Shown here one piece after another: positions 1 to 8,155 of a DNA stretch of 64,000 bases (the first letter of the stretch is position 1; each line of letters begins with the position of its first letter). The DNA lies in assembly GCF_013376095.1 (NCBI RefSeq), contig NZ_JAAMFN010000002.1, positions 62,001 to 126,000 on the forward strand, written 5' to 3'. The translations under genes and the position numbers were made by a program. Origin of the DNA: Arthrobacter sp. SDTb3-6. Lineage in GTDB: Bacteria; Actinomycetota; Actinomycetes; Actinomycetales; Micrococcaceae. The notes below the pieces were generated by a model. That model did not search any database, was not told the DNA's origin, and was given only the letters and a program-made list of their open reading frames with translations.

Positions 1-21
1 CAAGCCGCCGCAGCGAACTAG
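1..21 (+). CDS. benA: C-terminal tail of a truncated gene, probably benA (benzoate 1,2-dioxygenase large subunit)
   Basis: The window opens inside a reading frame that reads QAAAAN and then TAG, 17 bp before benB. Only six codons are visible, so the protein cannot be recognised from sequence. The call rests on the invariant benA-benB order of this operon and on the spacing. The alternative is that this is non-coding leader. Confidence 0.5.
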   Translation, partial: QAAAAN

Positions 22-38
22 ACGTAAGGAAGCACACC

Positions 39-569
39 ATGACCGCCATAGCCACCACCGAGTTCCAGGCCAGCACCGGAACGGTGACACTTCAGGACGT
101 CAAGCAGTTCCTCTACCAGGAGTCCCGTTTCCTGGACGACCGCGACTTCGACCGATGGATCGACTGCTACCACCCCGAGGCCACTTTCTGGATGCCCGCC
201 TGGGCCGACGACGATGCGCTCACCGAGGACCCCCAGCGGGAGATCTCGCTGATCTACTACGCCAACCGCGGCGGCCTGGAAGACCGCGTTTTCCGCATCA
301 AGACCGACCGCTCCTCGGCCACCAGCCTGCCCGAGCCCCGCACCGGGCACAACGTGACCAACGTGGAAATCGTTGCCAGTGACGGCGACAGGGTCGATGT
401 ACGTTTCAACTGGTTCACCCTGTACTACCGCTACCAGAATGTCGACACCTACTTTGGCACCTCGTTCTACACCATCGACTATTCCGGCACCCAGCCGGTG
501 ATCATGGCCAAGAAGGTTGTGTTGAAAAACGACTTCATCCACCACGTCGTGGACATTTACCACATCTAA
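39..569 (+). CDS. benB: Benzoate 1,2-dioxygenase small (beta) subunit
   Basis: This is the 176-aa beta subunit of the ring-hydroxylating oxygenase that converts benzoate to the cis-1,2-dihydrodiol carboxylate. Its length and composition are those of the SnoaL-like beta-subunit fold (SRFLDDRDFDRWIDCY near residues 29-44; the family ends in a VDIYHI-type tail, present here). The beta subunit has no metal site; it builds the alpha3beta3 shell around the large subunit. The ATG at 39 has AAGGA at 26-30 upstream. It is followed by benC after a 115-bp gap holding two hairpins, and by benD, which together fix the pathway. Toluate or anthranilate dioxygenase beta subunits are close relatives, but the benD and cat neighbours favour benzoate. 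Confidence 0.93.
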   Translation: MTAIATTEFQASTGTVTLQDVKQFLYQESRFLDDRDFDRWIDCYHPEATFWMPAWADDDALTEDPQREISLIYYANRGGLEDRVFRIKTDRSSATSLPEPRTGHNVTNVEIVASDGDRVDVRFNWFTLYYRYQNVDTYFGTSFYTIDYSGTQPVIMAKKVVLKNDFIHHVVDIYHI

Positions 570-628
570 CCAGTCCCCGTCCCGTGAAGGGGCCCGGACT
601 GGTTGCGGGGGCGGCGACGCCCCCGCAA
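568..628 (+). other. Two tandem RNA hairpins between benB and benC
   Basis: The first stem pairs AACCAGTCC (568-576, overlapping the benB stop) with GGACTGGTT (596-604). The second pairs TTGCGGGGGCG (603-613) with CGCCCCCGCAA (618-628) across a GCGA loop of the GNRA type. No U-tract follows, so termination is unlikely. mRNA processing or stabilisation of the upstream oxygenase-subunit messages is the more likely role (inference). Confidence 0.6.
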
Positions 629-684
629 CATTTCCAGGTACCAACGGCCGTACCACCTGCACTATTTTGAAAAGAGCCCCCCTC

Positions 685-2238
685 ATGACCTATCAGGTTG
701 CCCTCGCCTTCGAGGACGGCATTACCCGGTTCATTAAAGTTGGACCGCGCGAAACCGTTGCCGACGCCTCCTACAAGGCCCGCATCAATATTCCGCTGGA
801 CTGCCGCGACGGCGCCTGCGGCACCTGCAAGTCCTTCTGCGAGTCCGGAAAATTCGACGGCGGGGACTACATCGACGAAGCCCTCACCGAAGACGAGGCC
901 GAAGCCGGCTACTGCCTGCCGTGCCAGATGGTCCCCGAGTCCGACCTCGTGCTGCAGATCCCCACCACGTCCGACGTCGCGAAGACCGCCGCAACCACCT
1001 ACTCCTCGACGTTGACCGAGATCCGCCGCATCTCCGAAACCACCTACGCCTTCAGCCTTCACGTCGAAAACCGGGGGGACCTGAATTTCCTGCCCGGCCA
1101 GTACGTGAACATTGAGGTTCCGGGCTCGGGCGGGCAGACCCGCTCCTACTCCTTCAGCTCCGGCCCGGAAGTGGAGACGGTCTCCTTCCTGATCCGCATC
1201 ACCGACGGCGGATTGATGTCCACCTACATGCGCGACGTGGCCCAGGTCGGGGACGCCATCAATTTCACCGGCCCGATGGGCAGCTTCTTCCTTCGCGAGC
1301 CCAAGCGCACCTCCCTGCTGCTGGCCGGCGGCACCGGCCTGGCCCCGCTGCTGGCCATCCTGGAGAAACTTTCCGGCATGTCGAACCCGCACCCGGTCCA
1401 CCTCATCTACGGGGTCAACACCGACACCGACCTGGTCGAAATCGACGTCCTCGAGGACTACCGGGCGCGCATCGAAGGCTTCACCTTCGATACCGTCGTC
1501 GGCGACCCGGCCAGCAGCGCGGAAAAGAAGGGCTACGTCACCAACCACTTCCAGCCGCACCACCTGGCCGACGGGGACGTGGACATCTACCTCTGTGGCC
1601 CGCCGCCCATGGTCGAGGGTGTCCGCCGCCATCTGGAGGGGGAGGGCATCAAGCCGCAGAACTTCTACTTCGAGAAGTTCGCCCTGGCGGTTGTCCCCGA
1701 TGCCGCCCCCGCACCGCAGGCGCCGGCTGCCGCAGCTCCGGCAGCGGAAGCAGCAGAGCCGCCGTCCACCCTGCCCGCCTATGAAATCGGCGAGGAGCAC
1801 GCAACATTCCAGGCGCAATTCGACGCCCGCATGGCCTTGGAACTGGCCATCGTTGAACTGACCATGGGCAAGCTGACGCCCGAGCAACTGGTCGAGTTCA
1901 AGGTCCTGGCCCAATTGGCCGGCAAGACCCTGGACGGCGAGAAGTTCGTGAACGCCGAGGAATTCACCGTCACCAACGAGGCATTCCACCAGTTCCTGTT
2001 CAGCTGCGTCGGCAACGAACACCTGTTGCAGGCCTACAACCGCCTCGAGGTCCCCGCCACCATGGCCAAGGTCCTGCGCCAGGAGCACTGGATTGACGGG
2101 GCCGTGGACGCCGACCACCTTCAGATCGTTGCCGCGTTTGAAAACAACGACCTGGCCGGCGCCCGCAAGGCGATCATGGCCCACAACGAGCACGCCAAGG
2201 CAACCATGGCCGCAGCCTCCAAGGCGGGTGCCAAGTGA
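685..2238 (+). CDS. benC: Benzoate dioxygenase electron-transfer reductase with a fused FCD-like C-terminal domain
   Basis: 517 aa, against about 340 aa for the classical BenC. Residues 1-95 are a plant-type 2Fe-2S ferredoxin (CRDGACGTCKSFC, then CLPCQM). Residues about 105-335 are the FAD/NAD(P)H ferredoxin-reductase module (RSYSFSS flavin motif, LLLAGGTGLAPLL nucleotide loop, YLCGPPPMV). An Ala/Pro linker (about 340-365) leads to about 150 residues that read like the FCD domain of FadR-type GntR regulators: ARMALELA, NEAFHQFLF, GNEHLL, DHLQIVAAF and IMAHNEHAK, including the His residues that bind metal in that family. No DNA-binding wing is attached. I chose ATG 685 (MTYQVALAF, ferredoxin start) over the upstream TTG at 667. 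benD overlaps it by 4 bp. The core function is certain; the role of the tail is unknown. Confidence 0.93.
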   Translation: MTYQVALAFEDGITRFIKVGPRETVADASYKARINIPLDCRDGACGTCKSFCESGKFDGGDYIDEALTEDEAEAGYCLPCQMVPESDLVLQIPTTSDVAKTAATTYSSTLTEIRRISETTYAFSLHVENRGDLNFLPGQYVNIEVPGSGGQTRSYSFSSGPEVETVSFLIRITDGGLMSTYMRDVAQVGDAINFTGPMGSFFLREPKRTSLLLAGGTGLAPLLAILEKLSGMSNPHPVHLIYGVNTDTDLVEIDVLEDYRARIEGFTFDTVVGDPASSAEKKGYVTNHFQPHHLADGDVDIYLCGPPPMVEGVRRHLEGEGIKPQNFYFEKFALAVVPDAAPAPQAPAAAAPAAEAAEPPSTLPAYEIGEEHATFQAQFDARMALELAIVELTMGKLTPEQLVEFKVLAQLAGKTLDGEKFVNAEEFTVTNEAFHQFLFSCVGNEHLLQAYNRLEVPATMAKVLRQEHWIDGAVDADHLQIVAAFENNDLAGARKAIMAHNEHAKATMAAASKAGAK

Positions 2239-3065
2239 GCGCCAACGCGAACGCCACTGCGGCCGCCGGCCTGCCCACGTCCTTCCACGCGGACCGGTTC
2301 TCCGGCAAGGTCGTGATGGTCACCGGTGCCGCCCAAGGCATTGGCTGGGCCGTGGCCCGCCGCATTGCCGCCGAGGGCGGGGAACTGGTGCTGGTTGACC
2401 GGTCCCCGCAGGTCCACACGGTGGCCGAGGGCCTGCGCAGCCACGGCGTGCACGCGCTGAGCGTGACCGCCGACCTGGAGGCCTTCGAGGGTGCGATGTC
2501 CGCGGTCGTCGCCGCACTCACCGAACACGACCGGATCGATGTGCTCGTCAACAACGTCGGCGGAACCATCTGGGCCAAGCCGTTCGAGCACTACTCCCCT
2601 GAGGAAATTCACCGGGAAATCCAGCGCTCGCTTTTCCCGACCCTGTGGATGTGCCGTGCGGTGTTCCCTGAAATGATCAAGGCCGGCGGCGGCACCATCG
2701 TCAATGTCTCCTCCGTGGCGACGCGCGGGGTCAACCGCGTCCCCTATGGCGCGGCCAAGGGCGGGGTCAAGGCCATCACCTCGGCCCTCGCAATGGAGGG
2801 CGCTGCCCATTCCATCCGTGTGGTGGCGACGGCACCCGGCGGCACCGAGGCACCCGAACGTGTCGTCAAGCGGGGTCCGGCCCCCGAAGGCGAACAGGAA
2901 AAGGCCTGGTACCAGCAAATCGTGGACCAGACCGTCGACTCCTCGTTGATGAAACGCTATGGCAACCTTGACGAACAGGCCGGCCCCATCGCGTTCCTGG
3001 CCTCCGATGAGGCGTCCTACATCACCGGAAGCGTCCTTCCGGTGGCCGGAGGGGACCTGGGCTAG
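2235..3065 (+). CDS. benD: 1,6-dihydroxycyclohexa-2,4-diene-1-carboxylate dehydrogenase (benzoate diol dehydrogenase)
   Basis: A 276-aa classical short-chain dehydrogenase. It oxidises and decarboxylates the benzoate cis-diol to catechol with NAD+. Visible marks are the Rossmann TGAAQGIG near residue 31, NNVGG near 108, and the catalytic Ser-Tyr-Lys set in NVSSVATRG / VPYGAAKGG. It starts with GTG at 2235 inside the benC stop (GTGA overlap), which implies translational coupling. A strong hairpin 20 bp after its stop ends the operon. Confidence 0.93.
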   Translation: MSANANATAAAGLPTSFHADRFSGKVVMVTGAAQGIGWAVARRIAAEGGELVLVDRSPQVHTVAEGLRSHGVHALSVTADLEAFEGAMSAVVAALTEHDRIDVLVNNVGGTIWAKPFEHYSPEEIHREIQRSLFPTLWMCRAVFPEMIKAGGGTIVNVSSVATRGVNRVPYGAAKGGVKAITSALAMEGAAHSIRVVATAPGGTEAPERVVKRGPAPEGEQEKAWYQQIVDQTVDSSLMKRYGNLDEQAGPIAFLASDEASYITGSVLPVAGGDLG

Positions 3066-3084
3066 CAGGTCCTTCCCTTCCCCA

Positions 3085-3115
3085 CGCATGGGGCGGCCTG
3101 TGGCCGCCCCATGCG
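3085..3115 (+). terminator. Hairpin terminator after benD
   Basis: A perfect 14-bp stem, CGCATGGGGCGGCC (3085-3098) with its complement at 3102-3115, around a TGT loop and followed by GCATTTTC. It separates benABCD from benK, so the transporter may be expressed at a lower level by read-through or from its own promoter. Confidence 0.75.
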
Positions 3116-3271
3116 GCATTTTCAGCACCCAGCCATTCCACGGCCCGCCGTCCGGAGCCAACTTTCCGGGCTACGGCCTCCACACCGCAGGCACCCGCCT
3201 GTGGAGCTTGTTCGTGCCCAGACACCCGCACAATGCCGTGCGCCCGGGCCCATGAGTCAACGGAGCAAATC

Positions 3272-4636
3272 GTGAAATCACCGGACCAACGTGCCGCCAG
3301 GAAACAACAAAGCACCATCCTCTGGGTGGTGGCCATAGCAGCCCTCGCCCTCGTGTTCGACGGATACGACCTCGTAGTCTACGGAACTGTGGTTTCCACG
3401 CTGCTGGGCGATCCAACCCAGCTCGGCGAGATCGGTCCGGCCACCGCCGGCGTCCTGGGCAGTTGGGCGCTTCTGGGCGTCATGGTCGGCGCGTTGGCCA
3501 CGGGCGCCATTGGGGACTACCTCGGGCGCCGCAAGATCATGATCACCGGCATCACCTGGTTCTCCCTGGGCATGGGCCTGACCGCACTCGCCCCCAACGT
3601 CATGGCGTTTGGCGCCCTGCGTTTCGCCACCGGGCTGGGGGTCGGCGCACTGGTCGCGACCGCTGGCGCGATCGTGGCCGAGTTCGCCCCCCAGGGCAGG
3701 CGCAACTACTACAACGCCATCGTCTACTCCGGCGTCCCGGTGGGCGGGGTGCTGGCGTCGCTGCTGGCCATAGTCCTGTTGGACGCCGTCGGCTGGCGCG
3801 GGCTCTTTCTCATCGGCGCCACACCCATTCTCTTCCTGCTGCCCATGGCCCTGGCCAAGCTGCCGGAATCCCCCGAGTGGCTGATGGCCCGCGGCCGCAC
3901 CGAGGACGCCTGGCGCGTCTCGATCCGCGCAGGTGTCCCGGTCCCCGTCCCGGAGGCCGCCGCCGCCACTGCCAAGGCACCGGTTTCCGCATCCTCCGGT
4001 GCCAAGATCGGCTTCCGCGCCCTGGCGACCCGGAAATATGCGCTGCCCACCATCCTGCTGGGCCTGATGAGCTTCGCCGGACTGATGCTGACCTATGGCC
4101 TGAACACCTGGTTCCCGCAGATCATGTCCCAGTTCGGCTACGGCAAGTCCTACTCGCTCGCTTTCCTGCTGGTGCTTAATGCCGGTGCCGTCTTCGGCGG
4201 GTTGGTTGCCTCCGTGGGCGCCGACCGAATCGGTGCGAAGCGCGTGGTGGCCACGACCTTCTTCCTTGCCGCGGTGGCCATGGCACTGCTGACCATGCAG
4301 CTTCCCCTCGGCATCCTGCTCGGGCTGGTTGCGGTGGCAGGCGTGGGCACCATCGGCACACAGGTGCTGATCTACGGTTTCGTCTCCAACTATTACAACA
4401 GCGCCGCACGTGGCGCCGGGGTTGCCTGGTGTGCAGGGTTTGGGCGGCTGGGCGGCATCTTCGGCCCACTCATTGGCGGGTTGCTGATGGCGGCGGGCGT
4501 CCAAAACCACATCGCCTTCTACGTCTTCGCCGCAGTTGCTATCGTTGGTGCATTGGTGACAGCCTTTGTCCCATTGCACCACTCCGAGACCAAGCGGCCG
4601 GCCGCCCCTGCGGCCGTGGCCGCCGCGTCCAGATGA
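3272..4636 (+). CDS. benK: Benzoate/aromatic-acid MFS transporter (BenK/PcaK family)
   Basis: A 12-TM major facilitator of the aromatic acid:H+ symporter type, expected to import benzoate across the cytoplasmic membrane. Near the N-terminus it carries the family mark DGYDLVVYGT in TM1 (residues about 31-40), and in loop 2-3 the MFS signature GAIGDYLGRRK. An Ala/Pro-rich central loop (about residues 225-250) separates the two six-helix halves. I chose GTG 3272 because GGAG lies 6 nt upstream; an in-frame ATG at 3233 would add 13 residues without a ribosome site. Its place directly behind benD supports the substrate call; other aromatic acids remain possible. Confidence 0.88.
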   Translation: MKSPDQRAARKQQSTILWVVAIAALALVFDGYDLVVYGTVVSTLLGDPTQLGEIGPATAGVLGSWALLGVMVGALATGAIGDYLGRRKIMITGITWFSLGMGLTALAPNVMAFGALRFATGLGVGALVATAGAIVAEFAPQGRRNYYNAIVYSGVPVGGVLASLLAIVLLDAVGWRGLFLIGATPILFLLPMALAKLPESPEWLMARGRTEDAWRVSIRAGVPVPVPEAAAATAKAPVSASSGAKIGFRALATRKYALPTILLGLMSFAGLMLTYGLNTWFPQIMSQFGYGKSYSLAFLLVLNAGAVFGGLVASVGADRIGAKRVVATTFFLAAVAMALLTMQLPLGILLGLVAVAGVGTIGTQVLIYGFVSNYYNSAARGAGVAWCAGFGRLGGIFGPLIGGLLMAAGVQNHIAFYVFAAVAIVGALVTAFVPLHHSETKRPAAPAAVAAASR

Positions 4637-4667
4637 CCACAGGCCGGGTGAAATACCGGCGGTGGGG

Positions 4668-4693
4668 CTGCCCGGACAACGTTGGCCGGGCAG
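4668..4693 (+). other. Hairpin in the benK-regulator gap
   Basis: CTGCCCGG (4668-4675) and CCGGGCAG (4686-4693) form an 8-bp stem with a 10-nt loop. No T-run follows, so it is a weak terminator or leader structure ahead of the regulator gene. Confidence 0.4.
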
Positions 4694-4733
4694 GCCCGGC
4701 CACACCTAGTGAAAGGCTGGAAACGGCGCCTCC

Positions 4734-7412
4734 ATGCACCAACAACGATCGCAGGCGTTCCTGGCACGGCTGTTGCACCTGGCCGAGTCCGGCGCCGCCC
4801 AGTTGGTGGTGGTCAGGGGTCCGGCCGGCTGCGGCAAAAGCACGCTGGTCCGGCGTTTCCTGGACACCAACAAGCATCTGGCCACCTGGAACTCCGCCGG
4901 TGCCCGCTGGGAAAGCGGCATCCCGGGTTCCGCCCTTCAGGAGCTGCTCCCCCCGGCCCCGGAAGCGCCGGACGTCGCGCTGGGTGACAGGCTGCTCGCC
5001 TTCCTCCAGGAGGCCGGCAAACACACCGGCATCCTGGTGGTCGAGAACCTGCAGTGGACCGATGGCCAGTCGCTGGCCGCGCTGCTCTTTGCCTGGCGGC
5101 GGCTCCGGGCCGAAAAGCTGCTTCTGGTCCTCACCCTCCGCGAGGAGGAAGCCGCCTTCATGCCGCATGGCGCACGCGAGTTGCTCGAAGCCGCACACGG
5201 CACCACGCTCGAGCTGGAGCCTCCCACCCCGGCCGGTCTCCAGGAGATTGCCGCTTCGCGCCTTGGGGCCGAACTCTCGGCGGCCGCGGCCGACCAACTG
5301 TTGGCCTACACCGCCGGCAACATCGAGACCGCACTGGAGCTGATCCGCGAAAATCCCGGGCACACCTGGAACCAGCTCAACCAACGCTTTCCCGCGCCCC
5401 GGGCAGTGGCCGCCGAGGTGGCCGGGCTGCTTGAAACGCTCTCGGTCCCGGCCCGCACCTTCATCGAGGCGGCAGCCGTCCTCGGCCGGCAGCCGCGCCT
5501 GGACATGGTCGTCGCGCTGTCCGCCGCCGGGGATCCCCTGCCGCTGATAGAGGAATGCGTGTCAACGAAACTGGTGGAGGTGGCCGGCAGCGGCGGAAAC
5601 CACTCCGTGCGTTTCAGCGGGCACATCCACCAGATGGCCGTCTATCATTTGATCCCGCTCTCGCGGCGCCTCGCACTGCATGCCGCCGCTGCTGCCCTGG
5701 GCGAGTTTGCGGGCGATCCCCTGGCCCACCGGGCCGATGCCACGCTGCTCTCCGACCCGGGCCTGGCCCACCAGCTCGAAAGCCGCGCCCAGGAGCAGTC
5801 TGCCCGCGGGGAATGGTCCTCGGCTGCGGCCTCCCTGCACCGCGCGGCACAACTTGCCACGGATGCCTCCCAACGCGGGCCCCTCCTGCTCAGGGCCGTC
5901 GATGCCACGGTGGCCGCCGGTGAGCTGCCCCGCGCCCTCTCCTTTGCCGGGGAACTGGCCGCCATGGCCAGCAGCCCCACCCGGGACCTGCTGTCCGGCT
6001 ACATCGCCATTCTCCAGGGCAGGTCGCTGACCGCCGACCGCTGGCTCACCAGGGCCTGGGCCGGGGCCGAGCAGACCGGGGACACCGAGCTCATGGCCAC
6101 CGTTGCCCAGCGCCGCGTCCTGCACTCGCTGGGCCGGCTGGAAGGGGACGCGCTGGTCGAATGGGCCGAGCGGACGGCAGAACTCAGCGCCCCTGAAAGC
6201 ACGCTGTCCGTGGAGGCCTCAGCCATCCAGGGACTGGGCCTGGGCATGCTGGGCCGAAGGCGTGCCGGCGAGGACATCCTGACGCGCATGCTTTCCGCCC
6301 TGCCGTCGGGCGCCCAGCGCCAACGCGCCGAAATGGCCATGGGCTGGCTGCACGTGGCCGGGGACCAAATTGAGACTGCCCGCCACGAACTGGCCAATTC
6401 CAGCTCCACGGACTTCAGCGAGGGTTCCCACCGCATCGCCCTGTGGGCCCGTGCCTGGCTGGCCAGGGCCCACTATGCCGCCGGGGACTGGGACCAGGCG
6501 CTGGAAACCCTGCGCACCGGTATCGCCCTCCAGGAAAAGTCGGGCATCGAACTGATGCGTCCGCTGCTCCACCTCACCGCGGTGCAGATCCACTCGATGC
6601 GCGGGGAACCGCTCGAAGTCGAGGGCCACCTTGCGAAGGCCTGGGCGCGGACCGGCAGCTACGAGGTCATGCAGGTGCCCTACCGCATGGCCCGGGCTGA
6701 GGCCGCCCGCGCCCGGGCGGACTATGACGAGGTCATCCTGGCGCTGGAACCGTTGCTGGCAATGGACCGCTCGCACGGCATCGACGAACCTGGGTTCTGG
6801 CCGTGGCACGACGTCTACGCCGACGCGCTGGTGCGCAAGGAGCGCCTGGACGAGGCGGGGGAATTCCTGGCTCCGCTGCTGGCGCAGGCCCGGAAGCGCA
6901 GGCACCGCTCCAGCATCGCCCGCCTGCTGGTGGTGCGCGCCCAGCTGTTGGCGGCACGCGGCGACCTGGAAGGGACGCACGATTGTTTTGAGGAAGCGCT
7001 CACCTCGTTGCAGGGCCTGACCCTGCCGGTGGTGCGGGCCAACGTTGAATACTCGTACGGGCAGTCGCTGCGCCGTGCGGGAAAGCGCGGAGACGCTGTC
7101 GGGCCGCTGACGCGTGCGCTGGCCGGCTACACCCAGTTGGGCGCCACCATCTACATCGAGCGGTGCAACCGCGAGTTGCAGGCCACCGGCATCAGTGTTC
7201 CGCGCCGGGACACTGCCGACTGGTCCACCCTGACCGCCCAGGAAAAAGCTGTCGCGGCGCTGGTGTGTGCCGGGGCGAGCAACAGGAAGGCCGCCGAGGA
7301 ATTGTTTATCGGGACAAAGACCGTCCAGTACCACCTGACGCGGATCTACGCGAAGCTGGGCGTGGCCTCACGCACCGAGCTCGCGGCCCGCTACCGCGAC
7401 TCCGACAAGTAG
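4734..7412 (+). CDS. LuxR-family (LAL-type) ATPase transcriptional regulator, probable regulator of the ben genes
   Basis: An 892-aa large ATP-binding LuxR regulator. Order: an AAA/STAND ATPase at residues about 15-260 with Walker A (GPAGCGKST, about 28-36) and a Walker B-like LVVENLQWTDG; a long alpha-helical, TPR-like sensor region (about 340-800); and a C-terminal LuxR helix-turn-helix (about 825-885) with LTAQEKAVAALVCAG, NRKAAEELFIG, KTVQYHLTRIYAKLGV and SRTEL. Such proteins oligomerise on ATP and inducer and activate nearby operons. It follows benK on the same strand after 97 bp, so control of benABCDK is the natural inference. The gene is convergent with the flavin reductase 28 bp away. 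Confidence 0.85.
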   Translation: MHQQRSQAFLARLLHLAESGAAQLVVVRGPAGCGKSTLVRRFLDTNKHLATWNSAGARWESGIPGSALQELLPPAPEAPDVALGDRLLAFLQEAGKHTGILVVENLQWTDGQSLAALLFAWRRLRAEKLLLVLTLREEEAAFMPHGARELLEAAHGTTLELEPPTPAGLQEIAASRLGAELSAAAADQLLAYTAGNIETALELIRENPGHTWNQLNQRFPAPRAVAAEVAGLLETLSVPARTFIEAAAVLGRQPRLDMVVALSAAGDPLPLIEECVSTKLVEVAGSGGNHSVRFSGHIHQMAVYHLIPLSRRLALHAAAAALGEFAGDPLAHRADATLLSDPGLAHQLESRAQEQSARGEWSSAAASLHRAAQLATDASQRGPLLLRAVDATVAAGELPRALSFAGELAAMASSPTRDLLSGYIAILQGRSLTADRWLTRAWAGAEQTGDTELMATVAQRRVLHSLGRLEGDALVEWAERTAELSAPESTLSVEASAIQGLGLGMLGRRRAGEDILTRMLSALPSGAQRQRAEMAMGWLHVAGDQIETARHELANSSSTDFSEGSHRIALWARAWLARAHYAAGDWDQALETLRTGIALQEKSGIELMRPLLHLTAVQIHSMRGEPLEVEGHLAKAWARTGSYEVMQVPYRMARAEAARARADYDEVILALEPLLAMDRSHGIDEPGFWPWHDVYADALVRKERLDEAGEFLAPLLAQARKRRHRSSIARLLVVRAQLLAARGDLEGTHDCFEEALTSLQGLTLPVVRANVEYSYGQSLRRAGKRGDAVGPLTRALAGYTQLGATIYIERCNRELQATGISVPRRDTADWSTLTAQEKAVAALVCAGASNRKAAEELFIGTKTVQYHLTRIYAKLGVASRTELAARYRDSDK

Positions 7413-7440
7413 GCCAAGGCCGCCACGACGGTGCGCAATG

Positions 7441-8001
7441 TCAGTGCCGGTGGGTGCCTAGCGGCTGGAAGGACTGTGCACCGGCAAACCAGCTTTCACC
7501 CCGGCGCTCCCCGAGCTGTTCACCGAGGCGGTGGAACACACCCGCGTGAAAGATCAGCGGGGCGGCATCGCAGACTGTCAGCGAGCGGACTTCGCCGACC
7601 ACAATGACGTGGTCGCCGCCGTCGTAGTTGTTCCAGGCCCGGCATTCCAGCGTGGCGGCATTGCCTGCCAGCACCGGGACCCCGCCGCGAAGGTCCCATT
7701 CCGGCCGGCCGTGCGTGGGCCGGCCGGCAAAGTGCCGGGCCACCTCCAACTGCCTCTCCGAGAGGATGTTGATGGCGAAGGACGATCCGTCCAGGTGCCG
7801 GGCTGTCCGGGAACTGCGCGTCAACGTGATCTGGGCCAGCGGCGGATCCATCGAGACGGCTGCGAAGGCGGTCACCATGGCGCCGTAGGGCTTGCCGTCG
7901 GTGCCTTGGGTGGTGACCACTGTGACGCCGGTGGCGAACCGGCCGAAGGCGCTGCGCAATTGGCGGGCATCCATGGTGGCCCGCACGGCTTCCTGGGTCA
8001 T
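7441..8001 (-). CDS. Flavin reductase domain protein (FMN/FAD reductase of a two-component monooxygenase type)
   Basis: A 186-aa flavin-reductase-like split-barrel protein: FGRFATGVTVVTT and GAMVTAFAAVSMDPP near the N-terminus, FAINILSERQ in the middle, and GDHVIVVGEV then FHAGVFHRL near the end. Proteins of this type reduce FMN or FAD with NAD(P)H and hand it to a partner monooxygenase. The start at 8001 has AGAGGA upstream; longer readings lack one. It lies behind catA but beyond a hairpin terminator. No large monooxygenase partner is visible beside it. Confidence 0.85.
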   Translation of the reverse strand: MTQEAVRATMDARQLRSAFGRFATGVTVVTTQGTDGKPYGAMVTAFAAVSMDPPLAQITLTRSSRTARHLDGSSFAINILSERQLEVARHFAGRPTHGRPEWDLRGGVPVLAGNAATLECRAWNNYDGGDHVIVVGEVRSLTVCDAAPLIFHAGVFHRLGEQLGERRGESWFAGAQSFQPLGTHRH

Positions 8002-8099
8002 GGCTGGTCCTCTTTCACGTCGATGCACCCCTGGGGTGCGTGGGCCTGGTTCTTGGGCCTTCCCGGCGGCGTGGGCCGTGGGACTGCCGGGGAATGGGA

Positions 8100-8139
8100 A
8101 CGGCGGGGCTCCCGGACATTTCGCCGGGAACCCCGCCGT
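8100..8139 (-). terminator. Terminator-like hairpin after catA
   Basis: A 16-bp stem with one mismatch (8100-8115 against 8124-8139, loop of 8 nt), 17-56 bp past the catA stop on the minus strand. It should reduce transcription into the flavin reductase gene. Confidence 0.6.
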
Positions 8140-8155
8140 CGCGACAGGCCGAAGG

